Shown: in pieces, positions 1 to 10,829 of the stretch
How the letters are laid out: each line of letters begins with the position of its first letter
Numbering within the stretch: the first letter of the stretch is position 1
Assembly (NCBI GenBank): GCA_032622095.1
Contig: CP136061.1
Coordinates: 35,963,797-36,027,796 of the forward strand
Origin: Siphonodentalium dalli
Lineage: Eukaryota > Mollusca > Scaphopoda > Gadilida > Siphonodentaliidae
Direction: 5' to 3'
Length of the DNA: 64,000 nucleotides
Notes under the pieces: generated by a model
Database searches by the model: none
The model's input: the letters and a program-made list of their open reading frames with translations, nothing else
Told to the model about the DNA's origin: nothing
Made by a program: the position numbers and the translations under genes

Positions 1-29
1 TGGCGCTTTAATAAAAGTGTACACTCTTA

Positions 30-720
30 AAACAATAGGTACTCCAGAATACCTACATGGGTGTTGAACTTGTCCCGTGGGGAGTACCAAATTGTTGGTA
101 ATCTGAAGTACCAAATATTGTTGGTACCCTGAAGTACCAAATATTGTTGGTACTCTAACCCTTTACCCAACAAACCGGCCAAAACCGGCCAAATAAAGCT
201 GCAACAGCCTAAATTATCTTGGCTCTGTCTCAATAGAACCATACAAATATGGATATCATTGGAACCAGCTCATTGACCACATTGTGATAGTTACAGTTAT
301 GCCCTGTGCCAATGCATTCTCTTATATATGCGAGTCGACCATAGGTCGCCTCTCATATATAAGAGAATGCATTGGCCTAAAAATTTTGTTTTAATTTTTT
401 CTTACATTTTTTAACAATTAATATGTGTTAAGCCAATGCATTCTCTTATATATGCGAAGCGACCTATGGTCGACTCGCATATATAAGAGAATGCATTGGC
501 ACAGGGCCGTTCTGTTGGGTAAAGGGCTAAAGTACCAAGGTAATCTAGAGTACCTGTCCAGGTACTCTGAAGTACCAAATATCAAGACAGGTACTTTGGA
601 GTACCTGTTCGGGTACTATAAAGTACCAAATATATAGGTACTATGCATAGTACCTAGATATTTGGTACTCCAGAGTATCAAGCATATAGGTACTATGCGG
701 AGAACCTGCCCAGGTACCAA
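30..720. repeat. GGTACT-rich short tandem repeat field
   Basis: Many imperfect copies of a short palindromic motif of the type GGTACTCTGAAGTACC lie at about 36-158 and 531-720, separated by AAATAT spacers. The array is split by the MITE at 159-526. Related motifs recur near 4284-4390. The small open frames here are by-products of the repeat and no gene is supported. The first 20 bases of the window resemble the end of the minisatellite at 4400-4968. Confidence 0.7.
155..530. mobile_element. TTAA-class (piggyBac-like) foldback MITE, copy 1
   Basis: The element runs from 159 to 526 with inverted ends CCCTTTACCCAACA / TGTTGGGTAAAGGG. It is flanked on both sides by CTAA (155-158, 527-530), a one-base variant of the TTAA target seen at copy 2. 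Two imperfect ~69-bp hairpins sit inside, at about 310-378 and 433-501, each built around GCCAATGCATTCTC and a TATATGCGA...TCGCATATA stem. There is no coding capacity. The TTAA target and CCC-start ends are typical of piggyBac-type non-autonomous elements; that assignment is inference. It inserted into the GGTACT repeat field. Confidence 0.75.
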
Positions 721-963
721 GCCCCCGAAATTACGAAAAAAGTCCAACGGCAAATTTAGCAATGTGGCACGTTATATTCCAAATGATGCGTTAAACGTCG
801 AATTAAGTACAAAACCCCGATCGAGGTTCTTCCAGATCATGTTATCAGCTACATGGACTCCATTACATAATACAAAATGAAATAATCCGAATTATATTAC
901 TTTTATTAGTATAGAATCTTGATCGTGTTTGTGTACTTAATTCAAGTTTTAATACCTCGATTT

Positions 964-2060
964 CAAGATTTCCCTGGCATGTTCACTGAACGTGGATTAA
1001 AATTTGTCTGAATGTCTAAAATAAACGGCTAAATTATTAATTTGTGTGTAATATTATTAAAGTAAACATTATAAATCAAACATCTTAAACAGGTCTGGGT
1101 GAACCACCAATCGATCTATAATAGCACGATAAATCAAAACTACTGTGCGATAAATCGCAAGCCTTTGCGAATCGCAAACTACTTTCTGATAAATATATGT
1201 GATTTAATGCAAGGATTTCGATTTATCAAAAAGGTTTGAGATTAATCAAAAACTACTTTGTGATATATATATGTGTGATTTAGTACAAAGGTTTTTGATT
1301 TATCACAAAGATTTGGGATTAATCGCAATGATTTGTGATTTATCGCAGATATATTTTTATGCGTTGGCACTAATGGGCTTGAAATGTATAAACATAAATC
1401 AGACATCTTCAACAGGTCTGGGTGAACCACCAATCGATCTATAAATAGACCGATCTGTCTTTCACAGCCAGATTGCATGTGGTATAAGGGGAGCAAACCT
1501 TTGCGATAAATCTCAAATACCTTTAAGATAACTCTAAACGTACTTTGTGATTATACTTTGCGATTTATCGCAAAGATGTCTGAGATTTGTGATTTATCGC
1601 AGCTATATTTGTAGGCGTTGGCGCTAATGGGCTTATGTGTAAACGTTATAAATCAGACATCTTAGAGAGGTCAGTGTCAGGATTTCCCAGACATGTTGCC
1701 TTCACGTGGAGTAAAATTTGTCTGAATGTCTGAAATAATCGGCCATATTTCTAAATGTGTGTGTAATTAAAGTAAACATTATAAATCAGAGATCTTAAAC
1801 AGGTCTGGTGAACAACCTATCGATCTATAATAGCCTGGTCTGGCTACAATAGACCGATCAGTCTTTCACAGCCAGCATGCATATGGGATAAGGTGAGCAA
1901 ACCTTTGCGATAAATCCCAAAACAAATTTGCAATAAATCACAAACATCTTTGCGATAACACACAAACCTTTCCAATAAATCTCAAACATCTTTACAATAA
2001 ATCGCAAACTGAGAATATTCAAATTAAACATATACAAATATTCAAACAAACAGAATTTCA
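964..2060. repeat. ~710-bp diverged tandem repeat with GCGATAAATC motifs
   Basis: A block starting 'gatttcc..ggcatgtt' near 964 recurs near 1675, giving a period of about 710 bp. A sub-block containing AACAGGTCTGG and CGATCTATAA occurs near 1070, 1390 and 1790, with a partial copy near 1650. Between these lie many short runs of TTTGCGATAAATCGCAAA-like sequence on both strands, so the region is rich in small inverted repeats. No gene is visible. Confidence 0.65.
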
Positions 2061-2286
2061 ATAGTCAAGAAATTTTGAGTTCCCTCTATTACAACAGCGA
2101 GCACTGTGCCAAGAAGACTGATCGGTCTAGTTTAGGCTGTTGGCACACTCAGGATATTATAGATCAATTTGTGGTTCACTCAGGCCTTTCTTTATACCCA
2201 TCATAAATATCGCGTAAATATTATGAAATTGTTAAGTTTGTACACTGTGATGTAAACGAGGCCAAATTATGTTACATAACATTTAG

Positions 2287-2515
2287 TACAGTGCGTAAAT
2301 AGTGTTTGATAAGCAAAATACTCAACAATGGGAAGACCTCACGAATGAACTTTGGTAAATTAAAGCTAACACCATGTTGTTTGCAATATACCGTTATAGC
2401 ACTCACTAATTCTCGCCACAATATTTTGGTGTTGAATGGTCACCGTGAATCACTTTCCTAAAAAATTGCCACAGTGTTGAGTGTTTTGCTTATCGTACAC
2501 TCTCTATGTGCTGTA
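2287..2515. mobile_element. Short Tc1/mariner-like MITE with TA target
   Basis: Inverted ends of about 40 bp begin CAGTGCGTA on the left (2289) and end TATGTGCTG on the right (2513), each flanked by TA. The inner part of the ends contains GATAAGCAAAATACTCAAC and its complement near 2472-2495. Related single ends occur near 11049 (left type) and 14020 (right type). The 225-bp body has no open frame. CAGT ends with a TA duplication suggest a Tc1/mariner derivative. Confidence 0.6.
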
Positions 2516-3643
2516 ACGGTATATGAACAAACGTTCAGCTCACACTAAGAGAGTTTAATGTATTTAATGTATGATCAAGTTTGGTACAGCCATAGTGAAT
2601 AAATTATTCTCCATTCGCATCAATGCGTCAACGAGTCAATATCTGACATTGCCTGATCACCAGAGACATATATTGTAGCATTTTGCGGATATGGTTTCCT
2701 ATTATGGAAGAGGTTATTTCCTAGCAAAGCGGAAATGGCCGAATAGTTCATAATGGTAGCCACACATGTTTTGATAAGAACATGATGCATCTGGACATTG
2801 GATTGGTCTACATGTATACAGCTATTCTCTAATTGATTGACCCCCCATTAACGACGTTGACCACCGATATTACTGGGTTACTCGACCGCGTTGATGCCAT
2901 TGACCGTGATCAATTCTACGGTGTCCGACCTTCGTACCTTTTTAAGTCAGCATTATAAACACCACAGAGTGTATATTTATGGCATGGCTTGACGCTGCAT
3001 TGATGATGCAATTGTGAATTCGGTAAGTAACCAACATCGAATGTTGATTAAACCTAAACAAATTATTAATTGAAATATTGTTTTGTGCATAGTTAACGCG
3101 GTGCATGGCGCTCACGAAAAACTGAACTGGGTGTAAAGTGGCCATGTGAAAAATTAATGCGGAGTACAGCAGTCGCAAAAAAATATTACTAGTACCATAA
3201 TAAGATTACCCGCGGATGCCACATGTCAACCACTTGACCGTGGTTGAATGGCAGTATGGTATAACAGCTGTCATTAACAACCTATAATCTCGATTAATTA
3301 GAACATAGCTGTTGTACGTTACAGTGAACAAAGTCAACTTCTAAAAAACGGATTCTGTGATATTGTGTGTCCCTCAATTGGATCCATATCTCCGAGATTA
3401 TCCATCATTCCATACGTATATCACAACAATATCACAGTGTCCCCGGTTGTTCGATCAATAAAATAGCAGACTCCGTAACTGGGCGATATGTTATGGAGAC
3501 ATGGTTCTCAAATAACGTTTCGATGAAAATTGAATATGATCCATCGTCCGTTGTACAGGTACTTGTATGTTGTTGCCAACAAACTTGTGACTGACTTATC
3601 ATAAGTCATGACTGATCTGTGACGTCATAATTCCGACTAATTT
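2516..3643. other. No gene recognised
   Basis: AT-rich sequence with no open frame longer than about 80 codons and no recognised domain. Nothing beyond scattered short inverted motifs was seen. Confidence 0.5.
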
Positions 3644-3955
3644 CTACATTGTTGTATGTCTTGTAATCGTAGTCACCAACTCGTAGTCACCAGTGGGTGA
3701 CTCTTGTGAGTTACTCAGGCGGTTTATAATTTTGTGAAACTTAAGTATCTGTCTTTTGAAATCCTCAACACTGTCGTGCATGTCAAGCGTAACCTCACTG
3801 CACTCAGCCTGTTGCAGGTTGAAGTTGGTCAATCTCAGATCACTGCAAATTGCTGCTCTCTTGCGGAGGAAAATATCAGTGAAAGCCATATTTAATTTTC
3901 GGAGATTATAACATCCTGTCCAGTTCACATACAGACATCCAGACAGTGCTAACAA
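3644..3955 (-). CDS. Unrecognised open frame, possible exon
   Basis: About 100 codons are open on the minus strand and end in a stop at 3644. No start is convincing: the frame begins at a non-ATG codon, and the first internal ATG is near 3889. A TTGTTAG acceptor-like site lies just inside the upstream edge, so this could be a terminal exon. Composition is balanced and rich in charged residues, including a stretch around DMHDSVEDFKRQILKF that could be helical. I do not recognise a family. It may equally be decayed transposon coding sequence or chance. Confidence 0.2.
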   Translation of the reverse strand: MLALSGCLYVNWTGCYNLRKLNMAFTDIFLRKRAAICSDLRLTNFNLQQAECSEVTLDMHDSVEDFKRQILKFHKIINRLSNSQESPTGDYELVTTITRHTTM

Positions 3956-4399
3956 TATTCCAGGTTTACAAGGAGCAAGTTAGGTCCAATTTCACAAAAG
4001 AAATATGTTGATAAATTTCCGAGAACGTACACTTCCGTATTCTTAAATACCACCAGTCAAAGTACCTAATTGGGCACACTCTATAACATGTAAGCCGAGG
4101 CCGAGGACGGATCCAACATAAAATGTGTAAGCCTGCTATTATTTTGTGTCTTCTCCGTGTTTATATATTGTTAAAAAAACGCAATCGCCTCAAGTTGCCG
4201 GATGCTGCCATATATTTGTGGAATTGTATCGTGCATCACGTGATGCAAATAAGTGGGTCACCATTTGATTATGAGACTACGTAGTACCAAATGCTCGTTG
4301 GTGTTACATTCATATATAAAACCTAATGATTCTCAATACCCAACGCTTTGGAATTGAGACACGTATTGGTACTCTGAAGTACCTACACGGATCGTTACA

Positions 4400-4986
4400 T
4401 CTAAGTGTGTACGAGTTGAGGATGCACTGAATTTTATGTTGGGCATTGACTTTTAACAAACAGAGGACGCACTAGATTTTCTGTTGGACATTGACGATTT
4501 AACAGAGGATACACTGGATTTTCTATTGGGCATTGACGTTTTAACTAACAGAGGAAGCACTGGATTGTTTGTTTGTTGGACATTGGCGTTTTAACAAAAC
4601 ATGAGGCACTGGATTTTCTGTTTGACGCTTTAACAACTGTGCGTAGACAGAGGATGAATGCGTGTTCTGTTGGACATTGACGTTTTAACAAACGTGTATA
4701 AGCAGGGGGTGCACTGGAGTTTATGTCGGACATTGGTACTTTAACAACCGCGCACGCGTAGTAGAGGATGCACTGGACATTGCCGCTTTAGCAGCCGTGC
4801 ACGAGTAGAGTGCGCATTGAATTTTCTGTTTGAAATTGACACAATAATAACCGCGTACGAATAGAGGATGCATGGTAAATTATGTTGGACATTGGCGCGT
4901 TAAGAAGAACTGTGCACAAACAGAGGATGTCTTGGATTTTCTATTGGACACTAGCGCTTTAATAAAGTGGGGGGGGGGGGGGGGGG
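4400..4986. repeat. 50-65-bp minisatellite ending in a G run
   Basis: About ten degenerate units of the form 'gaggatgcactgga ttttctgttggacattgacgttttaacaa' repeat between 4411 and 4968. The array ends in a run of about 17 G (4970-4986). The last unit's 'gcgctttaataaa' also matches the first bases of the window (4-16), so another copy probably lies just upstream of position 1. Confidence 0.75.
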
Positions 4987-6047
4987 TTGAGACCACACCC
5001 AATTACCCAACGTAGCAAAGTCACTGTATGGATACCTACAATGAATGAGAAAATTGTTGTCATGAGTCAAAAGCTCTTGACAATTGGCAAATATGACTTA
5101 GCTAGAACTGTTAGGGTTCAACACGAAGTTGATTGCGAACTGGATCTGCGTAAAAATAACACAAAGACAAATATTTACATAGCCCGTGTTTGTTACACAC
5201 TAAATCCTGATTGGTGATTGGTCCACTGTCAACTGGCCCGACTTGGGACATGCGATAATATCCATAATAAGACAATCACAGCACGAACAGACGTAACATC
5301 TTCTTGACATAGAGGACTTAAATTCGAGCTTGGCATTTAGGTGGTCGGTCATCTAAAAGTAAAACAAAACTTATAATATAAAATGTTCAAAACCGCCACA
5401 TTCGACCATGAGAGTGAGAAACGATAAACATTTTACACGTTTTACATAAAAACTAGCTGGAATGTGTTTTAGTAACGAGAAATCGGCGGAAATTCAGCTT
5501 CATATTTTGATTTAAAATACGAGTTTGGCGGTCGGTGATCGGTCATCTAAAAGTAAAAGGTTCTCAGTATATAATATTCAAAAATAATTATTAAACATTT
5601 CGAATAAAAAACTTGGTACAACTGGTGTTTAAAAGGAGTTATCGGCCAAAAATCGACAAGAAATCTGCGGTGTTTTTATTTTGTGACCAATCGGGGACAT
5701 TAGTGCCAATATTGTCGATTAATGTACGAAAATTGACCATATAAGTAATTGGCTGGTGCTATTCCAACATAATTCACGCTAAAACAGCGTTTAAAAGGCT
5801 TTTAAAAAATTCAAACCGCCAAGCTTGTCTTTTAGTCATCACCCTCAAAAACTGCCAAGCTTGCATTTTAGCCACTCTCGACTAAAAGTGATAAATAGAA
5901 CAGACGGGCGTTTTTTAAGTACCCGGCCATTGACTAATCGATCGATAGTAGAATATTTAGCTAAGGTATAGTGCAGCGTGGTATAATATCCAACCTCCAC
6001 ACTGAACTGCGGGAAGATTTCATTTTAAAGGTAATTAATAAGGAAAG
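4987..6047. repeat. ~205-bp degenerate direct repeats
   Basis: The phrase 'gcggtcggtcatctaaaagtaaaa' with surrounding sequence occurs near 5340 and 5535, and weaker versions follow to about 5900 ('aaactgccaagcttgcattttagcc'). No gene is supported; a 76-codon frame at 4987-5217 shows no recognisable motif. Confidence 0.5.
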
Positions 6048-6845
6048 GCTATATACAGGGATGTGGCTAGAGGGGGGTGTGGGGGTGTCTCACCCCAACT
6101 TTGGTCAAAAATTTCAACAGTTGGAAATTTCATACCTGCCAACACATTAGTTGGAATGGTCATCAGTTGGAAATTTTCCAACCTTAGGGGGGTGACAGTT
6201 TGGAAATTTCCAACACTTGGAAAGCTTGTGTCCTGGTCCTCCCCCGTGGCTAGTCAAAACTGCTACTAAATTCAAGAAAACAATATTGTCATACATTTGG
6301 TCAACATTGTCATTGGAATTGTCATCATTTGGAAATTTTCCAACCTAAGTGGGGGGGGGGGTGTCAGGTTTGAAATTTTCAACTCTAAGAAGACTTGAGG
6401 CTAGTCTAGATGCTAGGATTTTGCGATTTTCTTGTTCAGATTTCAAAATTTTCGAACACCGGACCGAACCATGGTCACTGTCCCTCCCCCGTGACCAATA
6501 CAAAACTGCTAATTAGTTTAACAAAACAATAGTTCGGTCAAACTTGTGGACTGAAATGGTCATCAGTTGGAGAATTTTCCAACCTAAGAGGGAGTATGAG
6601 TTTGAAATTTCCAACACTAGGGAAGCTTCAGTTGAGGCCAGTCTTGATGCTAGGATTTGCGATTTTCTTGTATAGTTTTCCAAATTTTCTCACACCGGGC
6701 TGAACAAACATGGACGGACACAATGTCCTGGTATCTTACCCGTAGCCGTGTGCATTTGTCTGGAGTAGGCTACTAGATGTTAGGATTTATGCAATTCTCA
6801 GGTTAAAGTATCTGAATTTTCTTATACCGGGCATATAGAACAACA

Positions 6846-7376
6846 TACACTCTTAGAACAAATGTGTATAAATACTACACAAAATGTGTTACAATTGATC
6901 TTAAACAAAATTGTGTAGAAATGACACATAACATATAATTATTAAATATGTCGGTGGAATATCATCAACGTTGAATATGATTGAATATGTGAGTGTATCA
7001 TAGTTATTAGATGAAATGTGTTATATTGGAGACACAAAACTCGTAATGGCTACCACAGAACAAACAATAATTTATTGCCAGCTTAAAATTTTGTTATACA
7101 CTATGTTTGTGTAAAAACTGAACAACACATAATTGTGTAGCACAAAATTTTAAAGCAGCTGCCAATTTGTTATTATGGCAGCTGTTACGAGGTTTATGTC
7201 TCAAATAGAAAATATCTCATATATTAAATATAATATACTCACATAGTCACTCATATTCAATGTTGAGAAAATTCCACCGACACATTTATGTCATGTTGCA
7301 TTTCTACACAATTTTGTTTAAGATCAAATGTAACACATATTGTGTAGTATTTATACACATTTGTTCTAAGAGTGTA
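6846..7376. mobile_element. 531-bp foldback MITE with TA flanks
   Basis: Ends TACACTCTTAGAACAAATG (6846) and CATTTGTTCTAAGAGTGTA (ending 7376) begin long, nearly complementary arms of about 80 bp. Weaker inverted pairing continues inward, for example TCGGTGGAAT near 6950 against ATTCCACCGA near 7272. TA at each extremity would be the target duplication of a Tc1/mariner-type element. There is no coding sequence. It is nested inside the hAT-like element. Confidence 0.7.
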
Positions 7377-7420
7377 GTTTATGAATACATAGGATATTAG
7401 GCCCGAGGACTGATGTGCAA

Positions 7421-7690
7421 GGGGGTGCAAATGGAATTATGCAAAACTTGTGTTTGGTCTGTGATATTGAGGGGGGTGCAAATGGAATTTTGCAAAACTT
7501 GTGTTTGGTCTGTGATTCTGATTCAAGGGGGTGGGGGTGCAAATGGAATTATGCAAAAGTTGTGTTTGGTCTGTGATTCTGATTCAAGGGGGGGGGGGGG
7601 GGTGCAAATGGAATTATGCAAAAGTTGTGTTTGGTGTCTGATTCTGATTCAAGGGGGGTGCAATTGGAATTTCCCAAGGCGAACACCCCC
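7421..7690. repeat. Five-unit tandem repeat (50-68 bp)
   Basis: Units start with a G run followed by TGCAAATGGAATT at about 7421, 7471, 7532, 7600 and 7654, and continue 'atgcaaaacttgtgtttggtctgtgattctgattcaa'. Unit length varies mainly through the G run. The open frame across it is an artefact of the repeat. Confidence 0.8.
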
Positions 7691-7728
7691 CCCAACGGAG
7701 ACCCTCTAGCCACATCTCTGGGTATATA

Positions 7729-10239
7729 CAACATAGCTTGATTGAGAAGTATGACACTGTGGCCGTTGGAGACAAGTCCGATGGAGACAACTGAAGCTAC
7801 CCTGGGCAGACAGTACTAAAACCCGAGAGAACATTTAAGCTACCGTATTTAGATAGTATTATTAGTTAGACAGAGACAGAATATTATCGTTGTTGTATAA
7901 TTATATACGGCATGTGTGCATGGTACATATTACAAAAACCCCGCCTGCCCCATGTCTATAATGTATATAACGATATACTGTGTAAATATGTTAAATGTCT
8001 CAATACCCAAGTATACTGTTGAGTGAAGAAAATAAACAAATTGAATTGAGAACATTTAGTGTGAAGAGTTTCGCGCTTCACACAATGTGTTCAACAGTCA
8101 CACCGATATACCCTTCAAAAAATATAGTCAAACTACAAATGTGCAAGTACAGGTACAATCAATGTTACAGTTTTAATTATTATTAACGTAATGTTCACAA
8201 AGGGTCATACTGTCTTTTGATCGGATGAAGCGCGAGCACGTGCCAGAGTAGTTTTGACCATTGACTGTCAAGCGAACTGTCGCCCGCCTGCTGACGTCAC
8301 GAATAGAGCGAGGCCAGAATTGTCACAAGAGAACTATACCGCCCGGGCTATAGTCTTCGAATTGTAACCGGCCTGTTGAAATTGCGGCTGGCGCGAGGCG
8401 AGAATTGTGTCGTACATAATGGAATACAAATTGACTCCGTGAGTTCGAATGGCTAGAAGTATTGACCGAGTATTGACCGAGGCCGCAACTAAATGTCCCG
8501 ATTACTGTTCAGATGGCGCAATCAAGGTAAAATGGCACTCGATATTCCACTCCAAAGCAGGCAGTAGTTGTTTTATTATGTATGACACAATTCTCGTCCC
8601 TCGCCATCCGTTACGCTAGCAGGCGGCTACGTGACTTGAAAAACAAAAACCCACAATTGTCCATTTATGGATAGACGCCTATTCGCTACTATTTATTATA
8701 AAGTTTAATTTCAACGATGAACATAAATAATACAGAACGACAACAAAACTATAACCAAAACATCGATTGCATATAACATTCGTCACCACAACACACCAGC
8801 GTGGATCAAAGCATGAATTCAAATCACGACAGTTAGACAACTCGTGTTCCGACTTTTATTCAACGTGGAACAATAAAGAGCGTTATTTGTTAGTCTTGAT
8901 ATTCTTGATGTGGTATGAATAAAGAGCGTTTGCGTAATTTCTTTGGAAATTTTTTAAAACGACTGAAACATTACTGACTTTTTTGAATCTCATAGACCGG
9001 TATGTTGTGTTTTAAACAACCCATCTTTTAGCCATTCCAAGTTACATAAACCATGTCCGTATACAAGTTGTCGGTTGGGGTTCAACATCGATTCATCCGC
9101 AAGGCAATATCACGACAACGAACAGATAAATGTTGTTAGAAACTATGTAGCGAATTAATTGTGTACACCGCTGACAGTGGATGAGATTAAACAAAGATAT
9201 ATTAAAAACAAGAACACCGCCACGGTGTCATAATACGCTCGTTGCTTTGGTTCAGTTGCATCTCATGAAGTTTCCGAAAACCAATCAAATTAAAAATCGC
9301 GGAGTAAAAACGTTCCCATAAGTCTGAGGAACATCATTGGACGAATTCCCGATTTTAGCACATACCAAGTTTGGTGGTTATCAACCGACCCGAACTGCAG
9401 TTATCAACAAGAAACCAATAACATTCGAATTTCAAAGTTCTAAAATACCACTATATCCGATAAAAAATGGACAGACGGAACCGAAGATGGAATTTAATCT
9501 GTAATTTATGGTTTCCAACATAAATACCAAATTTCATTCCATTCAGTCACCATTATCATCCAGAAAGCCCCCCCCTCAAATTGCGACCAGTCGAAATATG
9601 TCCGTAACTCTGGCAAAACTTGGTATAACGGAACCCAAAATGGAACGTAACTTGTATGTCATGCTTGTAAACATTCATGCCAAATGTCAATCCCATCAGT
9701 AACTTTAACTAAACTTATCAGGAAACGAAATTCAGCACAAACTTCAGCAAGGGTCGTACCTCTGTTTAAAAAATGGGCGACCGGATCCCAAAATCTGACT
9801 TGACCTGCAATTTGTGGTCGTGCTCCTACATACTAAATTTCGTCCAATTGGTTCATTAAAAATATGAACGGATGGACATACGGACGAACCAAACACAATA
9901 CGTCCCATTTAGAATGGGCATATACATGTAGAAAAATCACACAAACGTCAAAACGCTATCCACTTGGATTCAAGAATATGTACTCAATTAACTAGTGTAC
10001 ACACATACATGTATTGCCATATGAAACACAACATTAGCATAAAACTAACTGCGGAATAATATTTAGTGAAATAGTCAAACGAATGTTCAATTATAAATAA
10101 TGACCATGAGTAAATTCTCCCTGGGGCAAAATAAAAAATAGCTTTATCAAAGACTAACTGGTACAAACTACATTGTATAATAAATTCTCACTCAGAAGTA
10201 GCACACGGAAGAGATGACTTTGAAATATATGTAGCATCA
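7729..10239. other. No gene; scattered repeat relics
   Basis: No coding region is supported. Contents: a CpG-richer stretch at about 8220-8640 with an inverted repeat ('cgagaattgtgtcgtacataat' near 8400, complement near 8575-8600); an AATAAAGAGCGTT motif near 8870 and 8930 that recurs at 14400-14455 and 41775; and a degenerate repeat at about 9290-9905 with phrases such as 'accaaatttcattccattcag' and a GGACATACGGACGAACC end. Similar sequence lies at 22740-23200 and 45850-46270. Confidence 0.45.
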
Positions 10240-10829
10240 TTAAAGGGGTACTGTACGCCATTTTCAATAAATTTCCGGTGATAACAACGATCTAATATCG
10301 ATAATATATAGAAACATAAGTAATTTGAGTCGAAGATGTATTCTGTAAACGCTCAGGTGAATAGGCTATCTTAAAATCAAAGGTAATAATTTTATATAAA
10401 TTTCATTTATGACTGGAGCCATAAAATGGCGTAAAGTAAATTACGAATTTCCGTGTGCAAGACGTAATCAAATTAATTGAGGGATACTGGATTGGTAAAC
10501 GGATGGCACACGCGATCGTTTAAAACAGTATGATGATACGGGGAGAAAGCCCAAGCCACTCACTGACTAGTGACGATACAATAACTTAAATGTGTATATG
10601 GGACTAGTATTCATATAATATAACTTTTATTTGATACATTTGGTTGAAAAATGTCCAAAAATTACTCGACAACGACAATTTGTATTTTTGCATTCCGGTA
10701 AATTTGTCATCCGTAATACTATACTTCGTACTCAACAGACTTTCAAATGATGAAAAAATTGTTACCTTATTCTCCGACTCGGAGACTATAGAAACCAACA
10801 ACAACATTTGGCGTACAGTACCCCTTTAA
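10240..10829. mobile_element. TTAA-flanked MITE with AGGGGTACTGTACGCCA ends
   Basis: Ends AGGGGTACTGTACGCCA (10244) and TGGCGTACAGTACCCCT (to 10825) are perfect inverted repeats flanked by TTAA at 10240-10243 and 10826-10829. The 582-bp body shows no transposase; short open frames on both strands in its right half are uncharacterised. The TTAA target suggests a piggyBac-type or Kolobok-type parent. Confidence 0.7.

Larger units (their letters stand above)
6048..7728. mobile_element. hAT-like non-autonomous element
   Basis: Inverted ends CAGGGATGTGGCTAGAGGG (6056) and CCCTCTAGCCACATCTCTG (ending 7720) bound the element. They are flanked by 8-bp direct repeats differing at one base: GCTATATA at 6048-6055 and GGTATATA at 7721-7728. 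CAGRG ends with 8-bp duplications are the hAT signature. The interior has repeats of TTGGAAATTTTCCAACC at 6120-6600, a nested MITE (6846-7376) and a five-unit tandem array (7421-7690). No transposase is visible. A relic of the same interior lies at about 18300-18500. Confidence 0.65.

Noticed and set aside
4400-4968. CRISPR-like repeat/spacer array
   Set aside because: The units are degenerate and continuous minisatellite copies without unique spacers, and the sequence is a eukaryotic genome.
4970-4986. G runs across the window as evidence of one structural system (G-quadruplex islands)
   Set aside because: Some belong to transposon ends, others to unrelated minisatellites or dispersed repeats, and homopolymer length may be affected by sequencing error.
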